Positions 39,024 through 49,669 of a stretch of DNA of 64,000 nucleotides are shown in pieces (the first letter of the stretch is position 1; the number at the start of each line of letters is the position of its first letter). The stretch spans positions 266,743 to 330,742 of the forward strand of contig NW_005201732.1 of assembly GCF_000372725.1 (NCBI RefSeq). Reading direction: 5' to 3'. A program made the translations under genes and the position numbers. The stretch is from Emiliania huxleyi CCMP1516. Lineage: Eukaryota; Haptophyta; Isochrysidales; Noelaerhabdaceae. The notes beneath the pieces were generated by a model, which was given only the letters and a program-made list of their open reading frames with translations, ran no database searches and was not told where the DNA came from.

Positions 39024-39851
39024 ATGGCGCGCTCTGCGCTGGTGGTCCAAAAAGGCTGGCCGTGGCACGACCCGACCCTTTGCGCCGTCTTCGCCCGCAT
39101 TTACTCCCAGCGGGACATCTCTCTCATCGTGCTCTCAGAGTCTGCAGCGTGGAACGACCAGGAGGGCGCGCTCGAGGACAGCTTGGTGATCCGGGAGGCC
39201 GTCGTCCGCTGGCTGTACGAGAACTGCACGCTCGATGTGAGCACGCACCACTGGCGCGCGCGGCTTCCCGCTGTGCCTTCGCCGCTGCCTGCGCTCGCGC
39301 CTCTGCTTCTGCATCCTCGGCTGCCCGACGGCGCGCTGCTCGCCGCTGCCGAGATCGCCGACGAGCTTGCCGAAGAAGACGTTCGTGTTGCGACAGCCTT
39401 CGCCATGCCCGCCACAAGCGTGAGGAAGACCATCGTCATCTCCTTCGACACGTACCGCAACACCTTTCCGTTCGGCTGGGTCATCAAAAACTGCTCTTGC
39501 CGGCCGGGCGCATGCACGCACGAGCGGCGAGCACTCTCCTACCGCGATTCGTGTGCGCAGGCGGGGCACGCGGCGGCGGTCGTGGCGGACCCCGGAGGAT
39601 CACTCAGCACCGATCTCGCAAACGGAGTGGAGATCCACGCCGTGCAAGCATACGCGATGGGCGGCGTCGGCCCCAAAGCCGTACACGTGAGCATGGACGA
39701 GGAGAACAAGGAGCTGCCGCTGTGGTGCAGCAGCTGCAAGAGAGCCCGCACCTGGGAGACGGTGTGCGAGCACCAGAGGCTGGTCTTCGGAGACGGCCGT
39801 TGCCAGGCAGAGGCCGGCCGCTGCGTGGAGGCCGGCCTCTGCGGCCTCTGA
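39024..39851 (+). CDS. Unrecognised protein with cysteine-rich C-terminal half
   Basis: The frame is open from 38544, but real protein character begins at the ATG at 39024 (AAGATGGCG context): ARSALVVQKGWPWHDPTLCA. It continues ESAAWNDQEGALEDSLVIRE. The central part has KTIVISFDTYRNTFPFGWVI and NCSCRPGACTHERR. The end has WCSSCKRARTWETVCEHQ, a possible CxxC zinc site. Total 275 residues from this start. No family recognised. The segment 39240-39330 (proline/leucine rich) may be an unspliced intron. Confidence 0.45.
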   Translation: MARSALVVQKGWPWHDPTLCAVFARIYSQRDISLIVLSESAAWNDQEGALEDSLVIREAVVRWLYENCTLDVSTHHWRARLPAVPSPLPALAPLLLHPRLPDGALLAAAEIADELAEEDVRVATAFAMPATSVRKTIVISFDTYRNTFPFGWVIKNCSCRPGACTHERRALSYRDSCAQAGHAAAVVADPGGSLSTDLANGVEIHAVQAYAMGGVGPKAVHVSMDEENKELPLWCSSCKRARTWETVCEHQRLVFGDGRCQAEAGRCVEAGLCGL

Positions 39852-39988
39852 GGCGGACTCGTTTTTCTATATTCTTTCTTCCTCTATGCGGGGGGCGCGA
39901 GCGCCGTCGTGTGTATCTGTTGCGCACATAATATAATATAATAAGTGTGGATAAACGCTGGGCACACAGCCACACATGTCCAAACATT

Positions 39989-41830
39989 TCACTTCTGGAC
40001 CATCGACCTCGTCCGCCTTGGAGCTCCCTCTTGCAGCACCGGCAACTCGCCCGCGAGCCGCGAGGAGTGCCGCGCCGGGGCGGGGGCTGGCGCCTTGCGC
40101 TTCGCCGTCCTCCCCTGTGACGACGCATGCTCGACTCGCTGTGTCTTGCCCTGCTGCGACTTCATGTGCGAAAGGCACCGCTCTTGCAGCAAGCCCGCGA
40201 GCGGAAGCGGGCCGCACCTGAGCTGCACCTCTAGCTCGAGCTCTCCCTCGTCCCACTCGCCCTCCACTCCACGTCCCTCCTGCTTGAGCTGCGCCGTGGC
40301 AGCCTCCCGCGCCCGCGTCTGTGCCGCCTTCCAGGCTGTGTTCTGCTTGGCCTCTCGCATCGGCGCGTCGACTGCGTAATCGATGTACTCCTCCGTGAGC
40401 AGCTCCTTGCTCGGCCGGAAGCCGTGGAGACTGTCAGGGTTGAACCAGTGCGTGGGCACGCCGCCGAGGTCGGCGTCCCACTGCGGCATCTCGACGTACG
40501 CGAGCGCATTCACAAACTGCATGACTGCTGGCGGGCGCTGCTGCTGCTTGAGTGCCTCTGGAGTGAGGCAGACCATGGGCGAGAGGAAGCCACCGTTCAA
40601 GTCGGCGTGCTGCCCAAACGCGGCGTAGTTGATCGCGCACCCTGCCGTCGTCTGAGGCGCGTCCCATGGGGGGTGCCGAGAGGGCGCACCGTAGTTGTGC
40701 GTGTGGTCGCGAGGCGTGTGCTGCCGAGCGTGGTGGGTATTCATCACCCGCTCCAGCTCCAGGTCGGCGCCCTTCAGGAAGGCGCCGACCGCAGCTAGCA
40801 TCTCGCCCTCCGCCCGGCAAAATTCCTCGTCCTCGAGGAGGGCCGAGTTCTTGGGAGAGTACTGATTGACTCCACCGTCGCGAGGATTTGCGCGCCGGCC
40901 GCACATCCGATGGCATCCCTGCGCCCAGTGGTCGTGGTCCGCGCTGCGGCCCGGATCAACGTAGTGCAGCGCCATGAACCGAATCGCCGACTGGAGCGGC
41001 TGTTCTTGCTCCGGCGGCAGCACACGCCCCGTGTGCAGGCAGCAGATGGCCGCATCCATTCCGCCCTTGTTCGGGCCGTGGCGGACGAGCTCGCGAGTGG
41101 AGATGAGCACTTGGCGGGGGCCAACCTTGGCCAAAGGGGAGTGCTGCTTGAACAGCGGGGGAGCCGGTGGGTTGCCGACGACGCACTGCCAGTCGGGCTC
41201 GTCCATGCCCAAGCCGTGCCGAGCCCCGATGCTCATGACGGCACGCAGGTTCCCAACCACTGCTCGCACCGCGTCGGTCTGCGCAAATTGATTCGATACG
41301 AGCATTGCGATCGTCTGATGAAGGCTGCCCACCCAGTTGTGTCCGGGCGCTGGGCATTGCGGCGTAGTTGGGTCCGCGGGTGAAGCGGCCGGCGTGGCGG
41401 CGGCACGCTTCGCCGCAGCTCGCTCCGCACGCAGCCGCGCCATCGAGATTTTGCTCGCTTGGGCCTTTGCCAGCCGGCGTGCCTCGCTCGCGAGGGCAGT
41501 GGCGTGGTCGACAGCCTGGACCGCGAGGGCGCATAGGCCAGGCTGCTGCGGCGGGAGGCGAGCCATGGCTGTGGGCAGCGCCCGCTGGATTGGAATCGGC
41601 GGAGCCACAGGTGCAGCGTGCGCGAAGGGCGCCACGGAGCCCATCATGTAGAAGGGTGGCCCGGGCGTAAAGAATGGTAGCACGGCGGCAGGGGGAGGGA
41701 CGGCGATGGGCTGTGGCTGGTGCACCGCGCTCGCGATGGGGTAAACCCTCAGCGGGGCAGGCACTGCCGCCGGCAGCCCGCCCAGCGCTGCCACCGCTCC
41801 TCCCGTCTGCGCGTCAGTCTGCCACCACAT
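39989..41830 (-). CDS. Unrecognised intronless protein, 613 residues
   Basis: The N-terminus (1 to about 90) is proline/alanine-rich. A basic helical stretch follows (ARLRAERAAAKRAAATPAAS). The main domain has GHNWVGSLHQTIAMLVSNQF, VLISTRELVRHGPNKGGMDA, HDHWAQGCHRMCGRR and INYAAFGQHADLNGGFLSPM. The C-terminus is highly charged and basic (GKTQRVEHASSQGRTAKRKA). Codon-level coherence over 1.8 kb without introns supports a real gene. No known domain recognised. An intronless gene in this intron-rich setting may be mobile-element or virus derived, but nothing specific supports that. Confidence 0.5.
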   Translation of the reverse strand: MWWQTDAQTGGAVAALGGLPAAVPAPLRVYPIASAVHQPQPIAVPPPAAVLPFFTPGPPFYMMGSVAPFAHAAPVAPPIPIQRALPTAMARLPPQQPGLCALAVQAVDHATALASEARRLAKAQASKISMARLRAERAAAKRAAATPAASPADPTTPQCPAPGHNWVGSLHQTIAMLVSNQFAQTDAVRAVVGNLRAVMSIGARHGLGMDEPDWQCVVGNPPAPPLFKQHSPLAKVGPRQVLISTRELVRHGPNKGGMDAAICCLHTGRVLPPEQEQPLQSAIRFMALHYVDPGRSADHDHWAQGCHRMCGRRANPRDGGVNQYSPKNSALLEDEEFCRAEGEMLAAVGAFLKGADLELERVMNTHHARQHTPRDHTHNYGAPSRHPPWDAPQTTAGCAINYAAFGQHADLNGGFLSPMVCLTPEALKQQQRPPAVMQFVNALAYVEMPQWDADLGGVPTHWFNPDSLHGFRPSKELLTEEYIDYAVDAPMREAKQNTAWKAAQTRAREAATAQLKQEGRGVEGEWDEGELELEVQLRCGPLPLAGLLQERCLSHMKSQQGKTQRVEHASSQGRTAKRKAPAPAPARHSSRLAGELPVLQEGAPRRTRSMVQK

Positions 41831-43257
41831 GCAAGCGGCCCCCGCCCCGCGGCCGCAACGGTATTATGCTCCTGTAAAGCAGCTCTTCGCGCGCTCAGGA
41901 ACTACTGCAACCGGACGGAAAGCGGTCGCTTCTCTATTTGTATGATCTCTCTCTCTATTTGTACCAATCCATCCGCGTTATTCGTTGGCGCCGCCAAGTC
42001 TTGTTGAGCTTCGGGTGTTGGCCGGTGGTTGTGGCGCAGTTTGTGCGATGAGATAAAGCAACTCCCCAAGTGCGCCCACCATTCTCGTAGGAGGAAAGAA
42101 AGCTCTGACGTTTTTGTGTGGTCAGACCCCCCCCCCCCCCACACACACACATATCCCCCTGCCCACACACACCAGGCCTCGCGCCTCGGGCGGTGCCGGG
42201 GCAGCCCTGACCGTTTGCCCGCCAAAGAAAGCCAATTCTTGACTTGGGCCCTCGGGGAGGCGGCCTTCTCTCGAGGTCTCGAGATACACAAAGCGGCCAA
42301 CCCGGACCGTCGGCGCGGCGGTCGGCGCAGAAAAAAAACAAAGAAAGAAAACGGACATCCCAAGCTAGGGCTGGGCATGTTGCCTCCTGTCCGCTCAAGT
42401 TTCTTATAACCGAACTGCGATGTAACCGAACTCGAGGAATTTGCTTTCGCGGGTCACAAGGCCACATACACCCTCGCCGTGTCTCTCCTGCGGCCTCGGC
42501 GAAGCCACGTCTACCACCTGTCTGCCACGACATGAAGCAACGGGCGGACACACCCGCTGGCGAGCGGACCAGACGAGAGCAGGGCCCACCGCACACAAGC
42601 TGTCCAATGTCTCGCCACAGTGCAGCAGCTGCCCCATGGATCAAGTCTGCGACCTGCAGTCGTGAGAAGCCTCCCGCCCCCACCGTCGACCCAAAGGGGT
42701 GCCAGCAGCCACCTCGTCGTAGCCCTGTGACAGGCGCATGGCACTTGCCAGCACGGCGCCGCCTCGAAGAGCACCGCAGGCTAGCTCTTACTACTCCTCA
42801 TCCAGAGGACGGTGTACACAGGCCTGCACGCGACAGAGTACAACGGCCAATCTGCGTCGGTGCGCGCCCACGTGACTTTGGTTTGCACGTCGCCTACGTT
42901 CCCTGGAAGACGTTGGAGGTGATACGAGAGCAGCCGCATGCAAGATCCAAGATTGCAAGAAGGGAGTTTTTCTAATTGTATCTCGAGTACGTTAAACGTT
43001 GTCCATCCAGTGGTGCGAATGTCTTGTACCTTGTGGGGAGGAGCGAGCTGGGTAGGATGCGCTAGACGATTGATGTAACACACCGGGAGGGCGACGGTGA
43101 TGACTTGGCGGACACACACACACACACACAACCCGTCCGGCGTCAGCGTCTCGCCGTCACCGCCTCCTCCCACACGCCGCACCGCTCGCACGCGCGGACT
43201 GCACCGCTCGCACGCGCGGACTCGCATCGCCTTGCTGACCAGCTCTCGGCCACAGTC
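41831..43257. other. Intergenic region with simple repeats
   Basis: A C-run plus (AC)n at 42127-42155 and an (AC)n run at 43110-43129. On the minus strand at about 42780-43095 a coding-looking segment (VITVALPVCYINRLAHPTQL..., QLEKLPSCNLGSCMRLLSYH) could be a further 3' exon of the gene at 43258-44870; this is weak. Confidence 0.4.
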
Positions 43258-44870
43258 CTACTCGCCGCGCCCGCTCGCTCGCCACGATCCCTCCCGCAGG
43301 TAGGAAGGCACGGTCCCCGAGCACCTCCCCATCTCGCCCGCGACAAGCGTCGCGCAAGGGACAGAGTCTGTCGCCGTGGCAAAAATCCCTCTCCCCGCGC
43401 AAAACACACGGTCGAGGACCTCGCCGGGATAGTGCGCCTTTGTGCGCCTCGCCGCGTGGTCGATCGCGGCACCCATGGCGGCGCGAAAGCTGGCCGCCTC
43501 GTCAGAGGTCAGGTCGGCGCGCTCCTCCGAGTGGGCCGCCCACCGCGCCGCAAAGGTGTGGTGGAAGGAGAGGGCCTGCGAGCTGTGGATCCGAAACTCG
43601 GGCCCGCCGCCGCCCGGCCGCTCCGCCTCGAGCACCGACTGCACGCGCAAGTAGTTGAGGCCAAGTTCGGGCAGCGGCGCCACGTCCTGCTCCTGCGCCT
43701 TGACCACGACCGGGTGCAGGCCCCACGGGGAGGGCGGGGTCAGGTCGAAGCACCTGCCGTCTCGCCCGGACGGCGGCGAGGGCGAGACAAAGATGACGCG
43801 GCCGACGTCCGTGCACACGCTCCGCTTCCGCTTCCGCTTCCGCCCGTGACCGGTCGTCGAGCCGCTCTCCTGCGCGTACCGCTTGCGAAGCTCCTCGCCC
43901 TCCATCTTCTCGCCCGGAAGAAAGCGGTCTCGTGGACGCACCTTGGGCACGTACCGGCCCTGGAGCGGAGCGCAGAAGGGTCCGTCGCGGGGGAGGGGAG
44001 GGTGGAGGCGGTGACGGGGAGGGGGTGGCGGTGAGGGGGGCGGTGGGCGGTGATGCCGCCACGCTCCACGGCGTGCGTCGCAAACCCGCGGCCGGCCCCC
44101 GCACTGGGCGAGAAGCCATCCGACTGGTCCCGACGTGCCCACCGTGAGGCGTGGCTGCGTGGGGCGTGGCGGCGGCAGCAGGGGCGCGGGGCGGGCCGGG
44201 AGGGAGAGGGGCCGCAGATGCGCGCAGCGCACATTGGGCATGTGTCTGCGAAGCCTCTTGGTCGCCTCCTCCAAGCTCAAGTGCGGCGGGACGTACGGCC
44301 GTCCGGCGCTGACACTGATCCAACCGCCGTCGCTGCGGTACTCACCCACCTCCTCGCCCTCGTCGTCGCCAAAGGTGGCCACAGGCGTCAGCGCGAGTTG
44401 CGGCGTGTAAACGGCGTCGTGCTGCTCGCCTCGGCGCGTCTCCTTGCTCCTGCGGCGGCCGATGTCGCGCCACGGAAAGTCTGCCGCGGCCGCGTCGAGA
44501 GGCACGACGTAGGTGCTGTAGTCGTCCTCGGGATTGACGCAGTCGGTGCCAAACACCGTCTTGTGAATCTACGAGGCGGGGACGAGCGCTCAACTGCGAG
44601 AGAGCCGGGACACGGACACAGCCCGCACGGGGCATTCGCCTGTCTCGCCGCAGCGCCAAATGTCTCCCATAGGCCGTGTGCAGTGAACTCGCTCCGCCAC
44701 CGCTCCGCCTGCACTTGGTCGGGAAGGAGTCGATGCGGATCAAAGGCGAGGCAGCGCGTGGCGCGGAGCTGAAAGAAGTCGGCGTCGAGGATCTCGAGTA
44801 TCACGACGGGCCGGCTGGCGCCCGACGCGTCGTCGCGCAAGAGAGCACACAGCAGCTTGTCGGCGCGCAT
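43258..44870 (-). CDS. Unrecognised multi-exon protein
   Basis: Exon 1 is 44870-44640 (MRADKLLCALLRDDASGASR, then VVILEILDADFFQLRATRCL). A 71-nt GC-AG intron follows. Exon 2 from 44568 reads IHKTVFGTDCVNPEDDYSTY and AGRPYVPPHLSLEEATKRLR. After a longer intron, exon 3 from 43959 reads GRYVPKVRPRDRFLPGEKME-GEELRKRYAQESG. It then gives a basic GRKRKRKRS stretch, WGLHPVVVKAQEQDVAPLPE and AAIDHAARRTKAHYPGEVLD. The frame ends at 43258, though a GC/GT donor near 43300 could lead to further exons. No family recognised; the basic patch may be a nuclear localisation signal. The donor of exon 2 is not fixed. Confidence 0.5.
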
Positions 44871-46155
44871 GAGGGCAAGGGACACAGCTCGCACACCAAA
44901 TGTTTTTCTTTCGTTGTATGAGGGTCAGCTCGGCTAGGGTTGCGCAGCTATGAACAGGAGCGAGTTCGTGCTGCGCTAGGCTCAGACGGCGTGTTCGCGC
45001 TGCGCTAGGCTCAGTACGGCGAGTTCGCGCTCTGCGGCAAGGCTCTCTTGCGGAGAATTTATCTCTCGGCTGCGTTGGCTCGCCAAAGTATTTGTTCTCG
45101 ATGGCGCTGGGTCCGCTGACTGGGGCGGGCGTGGGTGTGCGTGTTTTGTAGAGAAGCAAAAACGCACGTCGTCCGGGTTCTGTCGTGTGCGTCGAGCGTG
45201 CGGGCGGAGGCGAGGCTGAGCCTGTGGGCTGTGGCGAGAGCTAAGACAGAGCAGTGCGAGAGTTACACACGACACACACGACACGACAGGGACAGGGACA
45301 CAGACACAGACACACACTGCGCTCCCCTCAGCGGGTAGGGAGACGCGAACCCGACGGAGTCCGGTGGTGGGGGCCCACGCAGCCAGCCCCTCCGTTGCAA
45401 AGGTGGGTGCTGAGTCGCCGCCGCCGCTCGCTCTCGAAAAGCGTCGCGCTGCTGCCCGTTCCCGGAGCGACGAGCGCGAGTTTGGTGACCAGGGCGGGGC
45501 AAGGGGGGAGAAGATGAGGACGTCACCGAGCGGGTGGAGCTGCCGGGAAGGTGGTGGGCGGGGCGTGGATGCACCTTAAACGAGCGAGTAGCGGGAAGAC
45601 CGTCGATACTCCGGCGGAAGAGTGCTCCCCCGGGTTGGAATCTTTCGACAGACATTTGTTGGGCTTTAGGGCGTGGGGGGGGCGGGCCAATGCCATGGCT
45701 TCTCCTGGAGTTTGAATTAACGGACCATGCCAAGTCCCTGAAGTTCCCTGAGTGAAACCCTCTCTGTCTCTCGCTTTTTTTCTCCCTCCCTCCCTCTCTC
45801 CCTCTCTCTCTCTCTGGCACAGCTTCGGCATTTATCGTAACGGCCTTCCGCACGGCGGGTAACTATGTTCGGCACCAAGAGGTAAAGAAGAAAACCGTCG
45901 CGCGCGCCTCCAGCCTCTTGCTTGCCGAACGACGCCACCAACTCGCTGTACGAGACCGACATGTCACGTGCGCACGTTTAAAAGACACGCCCCCACCCGT
46001 GGCCTCTCGGAGACTGTCCGAAGGGGCCGTGGGCATACGCGTCGTCCCGATACGATGCCGGCGAGCCGCACGCTGTCCGTTGCGGCGCGTGCGGCGCGCC
46101 AGCTCCGCCTCTCCTAGGCTGCCGGTCTCCCGTCGCAGGACGGACGTCGGTGAAG
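44871..46155. other. Intergenic region with short repeats
   Basis: A duplicated word, CGCTGCGCTAGGCTCAG, occurs twice at 44968-45020. ACACGACACAC and GGGACAGGGACACAGACACA simple repeats lie at 45265-45320. CT-rich tracts lie at 45760-45820. No gene is supported. Confidence 0.5.
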
Positions 46156-47703
46156 ATGCTGGACAAGGAGATGAAGCGAGCGGCGCTTGAGAAGAAGAAG
46201 AAGCCGGAGCAGAAGAGGACGCAGCCGGGACGCAGCCGGAAGGTGAACTTCAGTTTAGCCCGCCCCGCCACCGGCCCCGCTGCCGTCACCGACCCCTCTT
46301 CGCACAGGCCCCGGGCAACAAGGGCCCATGCGGCGAGAACATGCGCAAGCGCAGCATGGCAGCCGACTCCGAGGAGAAGGTCCTGGCCCGCGCCGCTGCC
46401 GCCGCGGCAAAGGTGTCTCCCCTCGGTGTCCCCTCCCCTGCTCGGTGTCCCCTCCCCCTCGCCTCGCCTGTGCTCCCCTCTCTTGCCCCCGCCCCGCCCC
46501 CGCCCCGCTGCTCCCCGCCTCGCCTGGCATACGCCCAATCCAGGCAGCCAGCGTCCAGCCCAGCCCCGTCTCGCCGCACGGAGTCTCTCGCCTCGCCCAG
46601 CCTCACTTCGTTCATACCTGACCCGCCGGCGGCCCCGGGTCGCCCCTGCTTGCAGGCGCGCGACTCGGCCAAGCGCAATCTAAAGGGCGATCGAAAGGCT
46701 CGCAAGGAGCGGGGCGTCAAGGAGGCCACCCGATCGGGGTGGCATCGCCGCAAGATCGAGAGCTGCTGGCGGCACCTCAACGGCGCGACCATCGAGGGCG
46801 ACGATGCACTGTGGATCGATGACGGCGAGGGCGGCACGAAGCTGGCGACAAACTTCGACCGGCTGGCCCTCGCGCTCGAGGAGCTGTCAAAGCTCCGCTG
46901 CGAGAACGAGATGTTCGACTTCGCTTGCCTCTCGATTCAGCGCGCCAATCGCATCTTTGCGGCGGGGCGAGGCGCGTTCGAGAAGGTCTTCAGCGGGCCG
47001 GGGGAGCCACTCGTGGCAACGTACCGGCTCGACCTCGTGGCCGACATGTACGAGGGGCCGCTCAAGGCGCAGGTGGAGCTCTGCGACCTGCTCAAGAATG
47101 TACACACGCTGATGCTCGAGTCGGAGTTCTACACGCGCGGCGAGGAGTACACGCGGGGCAAGTGCATCTACGGACTGCTGGTGTGTGAAAGACGTCTCGA
47201 GGCGGGGCGAGTTGTGCGGTCTCCCATACTCGACGCTGTGGATATAGGCCAACCTGCACGCGGAGGTGGGGGGGCAGCCCTCCAAGCGGCAGCAGGAGGC
47301 GCTCACAGAGGAGACGCACGCCGACGCCGAGGACGTCCGCAAGCTGATGGCGCTCGAGGCGGAGGGCGCCATCTTTGGCGAGACCACCCTCGAGATCTTC
47401 TATGGGACAAAGGTCTGCTACGCGGCGAGGCTGTCTGCGCTCTCGTTCGAGGCTGACTCGGAGCTGCGCGACGCGCTGCTCGACTTCCGCAACAACTACC
47501 ACTCACAGGGGAAGCTCGCCAAGGGCAAGGGCAAGGTCAAGGGATGCCCAGGGAAGCTCGCGGTGAGGAATCTCGTCAACCACTGGCGCCACCACAAGGT
47601 CCCCCCACCCATCTGGGGGCACGGATACCGCATCTCGACCATGTGCTGGATCGGCAAGCGATCCCGCCCGATGGTGGCTGAGCGCGACCTCCGCCGCAAG
47701 TAA
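46156..47703 (+). CDS. Unrecognised basic protein, four exons
   Basis: Exons 46156-46242, 46308-46412, 46656-47180 and 47248-47703 join in frame to 390 residues, all with GT-AG introns. The N-terminus is very basic (MKRAALEKKKKPEQKRTQPG, then RKRSMAADSEEK and DSAKRNLKGDRKARKERGVK). The main domain has SGWHRRKIESCWRHLNGATI, DFACLSIQRANRIFAAGRGA and GPLKAQVELCDLLKNVHTLM. The end reads WRHHKVPPPIWGHGYRISTM-CWIGKRS. Gene structure is well supported; the function is unknown. A nuclear or nucleic-acid-associated protein is plausible from charge only. Confidence 0.6.
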
Positions 47704-47814
47704 GGTTTGAACCGGAAAGGCCTTGCCGGAGCTCTTGTCTACTTTATCCCTCGTGTGGTGCGGAAGGCTCAAGGGAGGGAGGGAGACTGAGAGTGTATCT
47801 TCTCTGAATCGGCG

Positions 47815-48059
47815 TGCGTGTTTTGGTACTGGGGCTACGGAAGCGAGCTCAACGGCTCGCGAGGCTGGCGGTCGCGCGACCCGTGCGAGGTGCCTTGGCG
47901 CCTGACCCCAGGGGCGAGTCGGCGCCGGCCGCCGACTGGCTCTACTGCAGCGTCGACTGCATGCCCTCGCGGCGGTACTGCCAGCGGCCGTTCGGGGTCG
48001 AGTCGAACTTTTCACTGCGGGAGGGGACCGCGGTGCCGGTGCCGTTGAGAAAAATGTGA
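47815..48059 (+). pseudogene. Exon-like fragment
   Basis: WYWGYGSELNGSRGWRSRDP in one frame and ADWLYCSVDCMPSRRYCQRP-FGVESNFSLREG in another look coding, with a frame change near 47920. It ends at a stop beside the hairpin at 48046. It may be a decayed gene or a two-exon remnant. Confidence 0.3.
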
Positions 48060-48109
48060 CTCAACGATGTGTCACAGTTCGTCATATTTCATAGACGACA
48101 TTTTTCTCA
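48046..48109. repeat. Hairpin with 12-bp outer stem
   Basis: TGAGAAAAATGT pairs with ACATTTTTCTCA, and the interior carries a second inverted pair (TGTGAC / GTCACA). It could be a small foldback element or a transcript 3' structure. An (AAAT)n run follows at 48199-48214. Confidence 0.6.
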
Positions 48110-48195
48110 GAATGCCCCCTCCTTGCTTGGCGAGGAAACCCTGGTGGGCAGCTGTACGATGGGCGCAGCAACCGGGGGTGGGGGGGCGCGGCAGC

Positions 48196-49362
48196 TTAAA
48201 TAAATAAATAAATAAAACGGACACCTCTACTGTGAGATGGGTAAAAAGGAACAGGTCCCCGCCCTTGCGATGTTTTTGTGCAGGGTTCTTTGCGGCAGCT
48301 TGTCTTTTTTCGCTCCCGTGTTTTGTTCTCCTCCACACCCAGATAGACGAGACACAACGAGATGGCTGAGTACTTTGCAGGCGGCGGGTATCTCTGGACG
48401 CACACTGATCCACAACGGATCTGGAGGCGGGAAACCTTTCGCGCCACCTCCGTCTCCTCCTTGCTGTCGTCGAGGACGAGGGTGCCGCCATAGTGAACCC
48501 CTTCTTCCGGAGCTGCCAGGCCAGCCCCTGCGCGCGTGTCATCAGGCGCGTATGCCGGCCAGAAGCACGCAAGCTTGTGCCGGAAGTAGCAGTAGAAGAG
48601 GCAGAGGAGGGTGGGCAGCGCGACGGCCCATGTGGCGAGCACAATGTGGCGATCGAAGGTGAGCGGCGCCTCGTTGCGGTCGCACTTTGGGTCGGGGCCG
48701 ACGCCGACCCCCCACGCGGTGTGGTTGATCCGGATGGGCAGCGGCAGTGCCGCCGTCAGGCGGTGGCGACCCTCGTCGTGGGTGTGCACGAATGGCGGCA
48801 TTTGGACGAGGTTGAAAGCATACCTGTTCGGCAGAGCCCCGGCGCCGCCAGGAGGCATGTCGATCTGGACCTGCTGCAGCGCCTCCTCGTAGCCCTGCAG
48901 GTCCGTGCGCAAGCGCTGCGAAATCTCCTCCACGCCTCGAGCCACGCCGAGGGCGCTCAGGGCCTCGAGCAGAAATGCTCTTGCCCGCAGAGTCACGATG
49001 GCAGTGTGCGCTCGCCACACTGCGCACATCGCACCAGCTGGGTCTGCGGGCGCCGAATGCTCGCGAACGTAGGTGAGCAGTGCCGATGCGGTGGCCGGGC
49101 GAAACGCGGGCCCACCCATGTGCGCTGCAAGGTCGGCTCGTTCGCTAGCCGAGATCGCCTCGGCCCCGACATAGAGCCTTGCTGAGCCGGAGCCCTCCGC
49201 TGACGGCGCAAGCAGCGAACGCATCATCCGGGTGTGCATCGCCTCGACCTCGTTGTAGATGTGCCTACAATGGACGGAACGCCCTCGCGCAAGGGTGGGA
49301 CGAGTAGTGCTGCCACCCTTCCCTTCCCAAATCGCGCCCATAGTCAGCCGACGCCGCGCCAT
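48196..49362 (-). CDS. Unrecognised single-span membrane protein
   Basis: The frame covers 388 residues. The convincing part is residues about 30-300: CRHIYNEVEAMHTRMMRSLL, ADLAAHMGGPAFRPATASAL, RGVEEISQRLRTDLQGYEEA, then a transmembrane helix (IVLATWAVALPTLLCLFYCY) and a short tail. The last 60 residues are low quality and may be past the true end. Upstream on the same strand (49400-49670) a frame with GVTAEAFMLGDVLPLVRNGA and RREVLAAAEAVAGQLTRAAH could be an earlier exon. No family recognised. Confidence 0.45.
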   Translation of the reverse strand: MARRRLTMGAIWEGKGGSTTRPTLARGRSVHCRHIYNEVEAMHTRMMRSLLAPSAEGSGSARLYVGAEAISASERADLAAHMGGPAFRPATASALLTYVREHSAPADPAGAMCAVWRAHTAIVTLRARAFLLEALSALGVARGVEEISQRLRTDLQGYEEALQQVQIDMPPGGAGALPNRYAFNLVQMPPFVHTHDEGRHRLTAALPLPIRINHTAWGVGVGPDPKCDRNEAPLTFDRHIVLATWAVALPTLLCLFYCYFRHKLACFWPAYAPDDTRAGAGLAAPEEGVHYGGTLVLDDSKEETEVARKVSRLQIRCGSVCVQRYPPPAKYSAISLCLVYLGVEENKTRERKKTSCRKEPCTKTSQGRGPVPFYPSHSRGVRFIYLFI

Positions 49363-49669
49363 GAGCCGCTCGCGTCAACTGCCCAGCGACAGCTTCAGCC
49401 GCAGCAAGTACCTCACGACGCGTAGCCTCCTCGCTGTCGAGTGGGGGGCCTGGCGCATGGGGCCATGGTGCGCCTCGCGGGGTGAGACTCGTGCGTGGCC
49501 GCGCCACTAATAGGGCTACTCTCATCGCACCGAGTCTCTCGAAAGCCCCATTGCGTACGAGAGGGAGCACATCGCCGAGCATGAAGGCCTCTGCAGTGAC
49601 TCCCGCCGCGGCGCGGAGCGTCGTGCCTGCAACATCCACTGCAGGTTTACGGCCACAGGATAGGGGGAG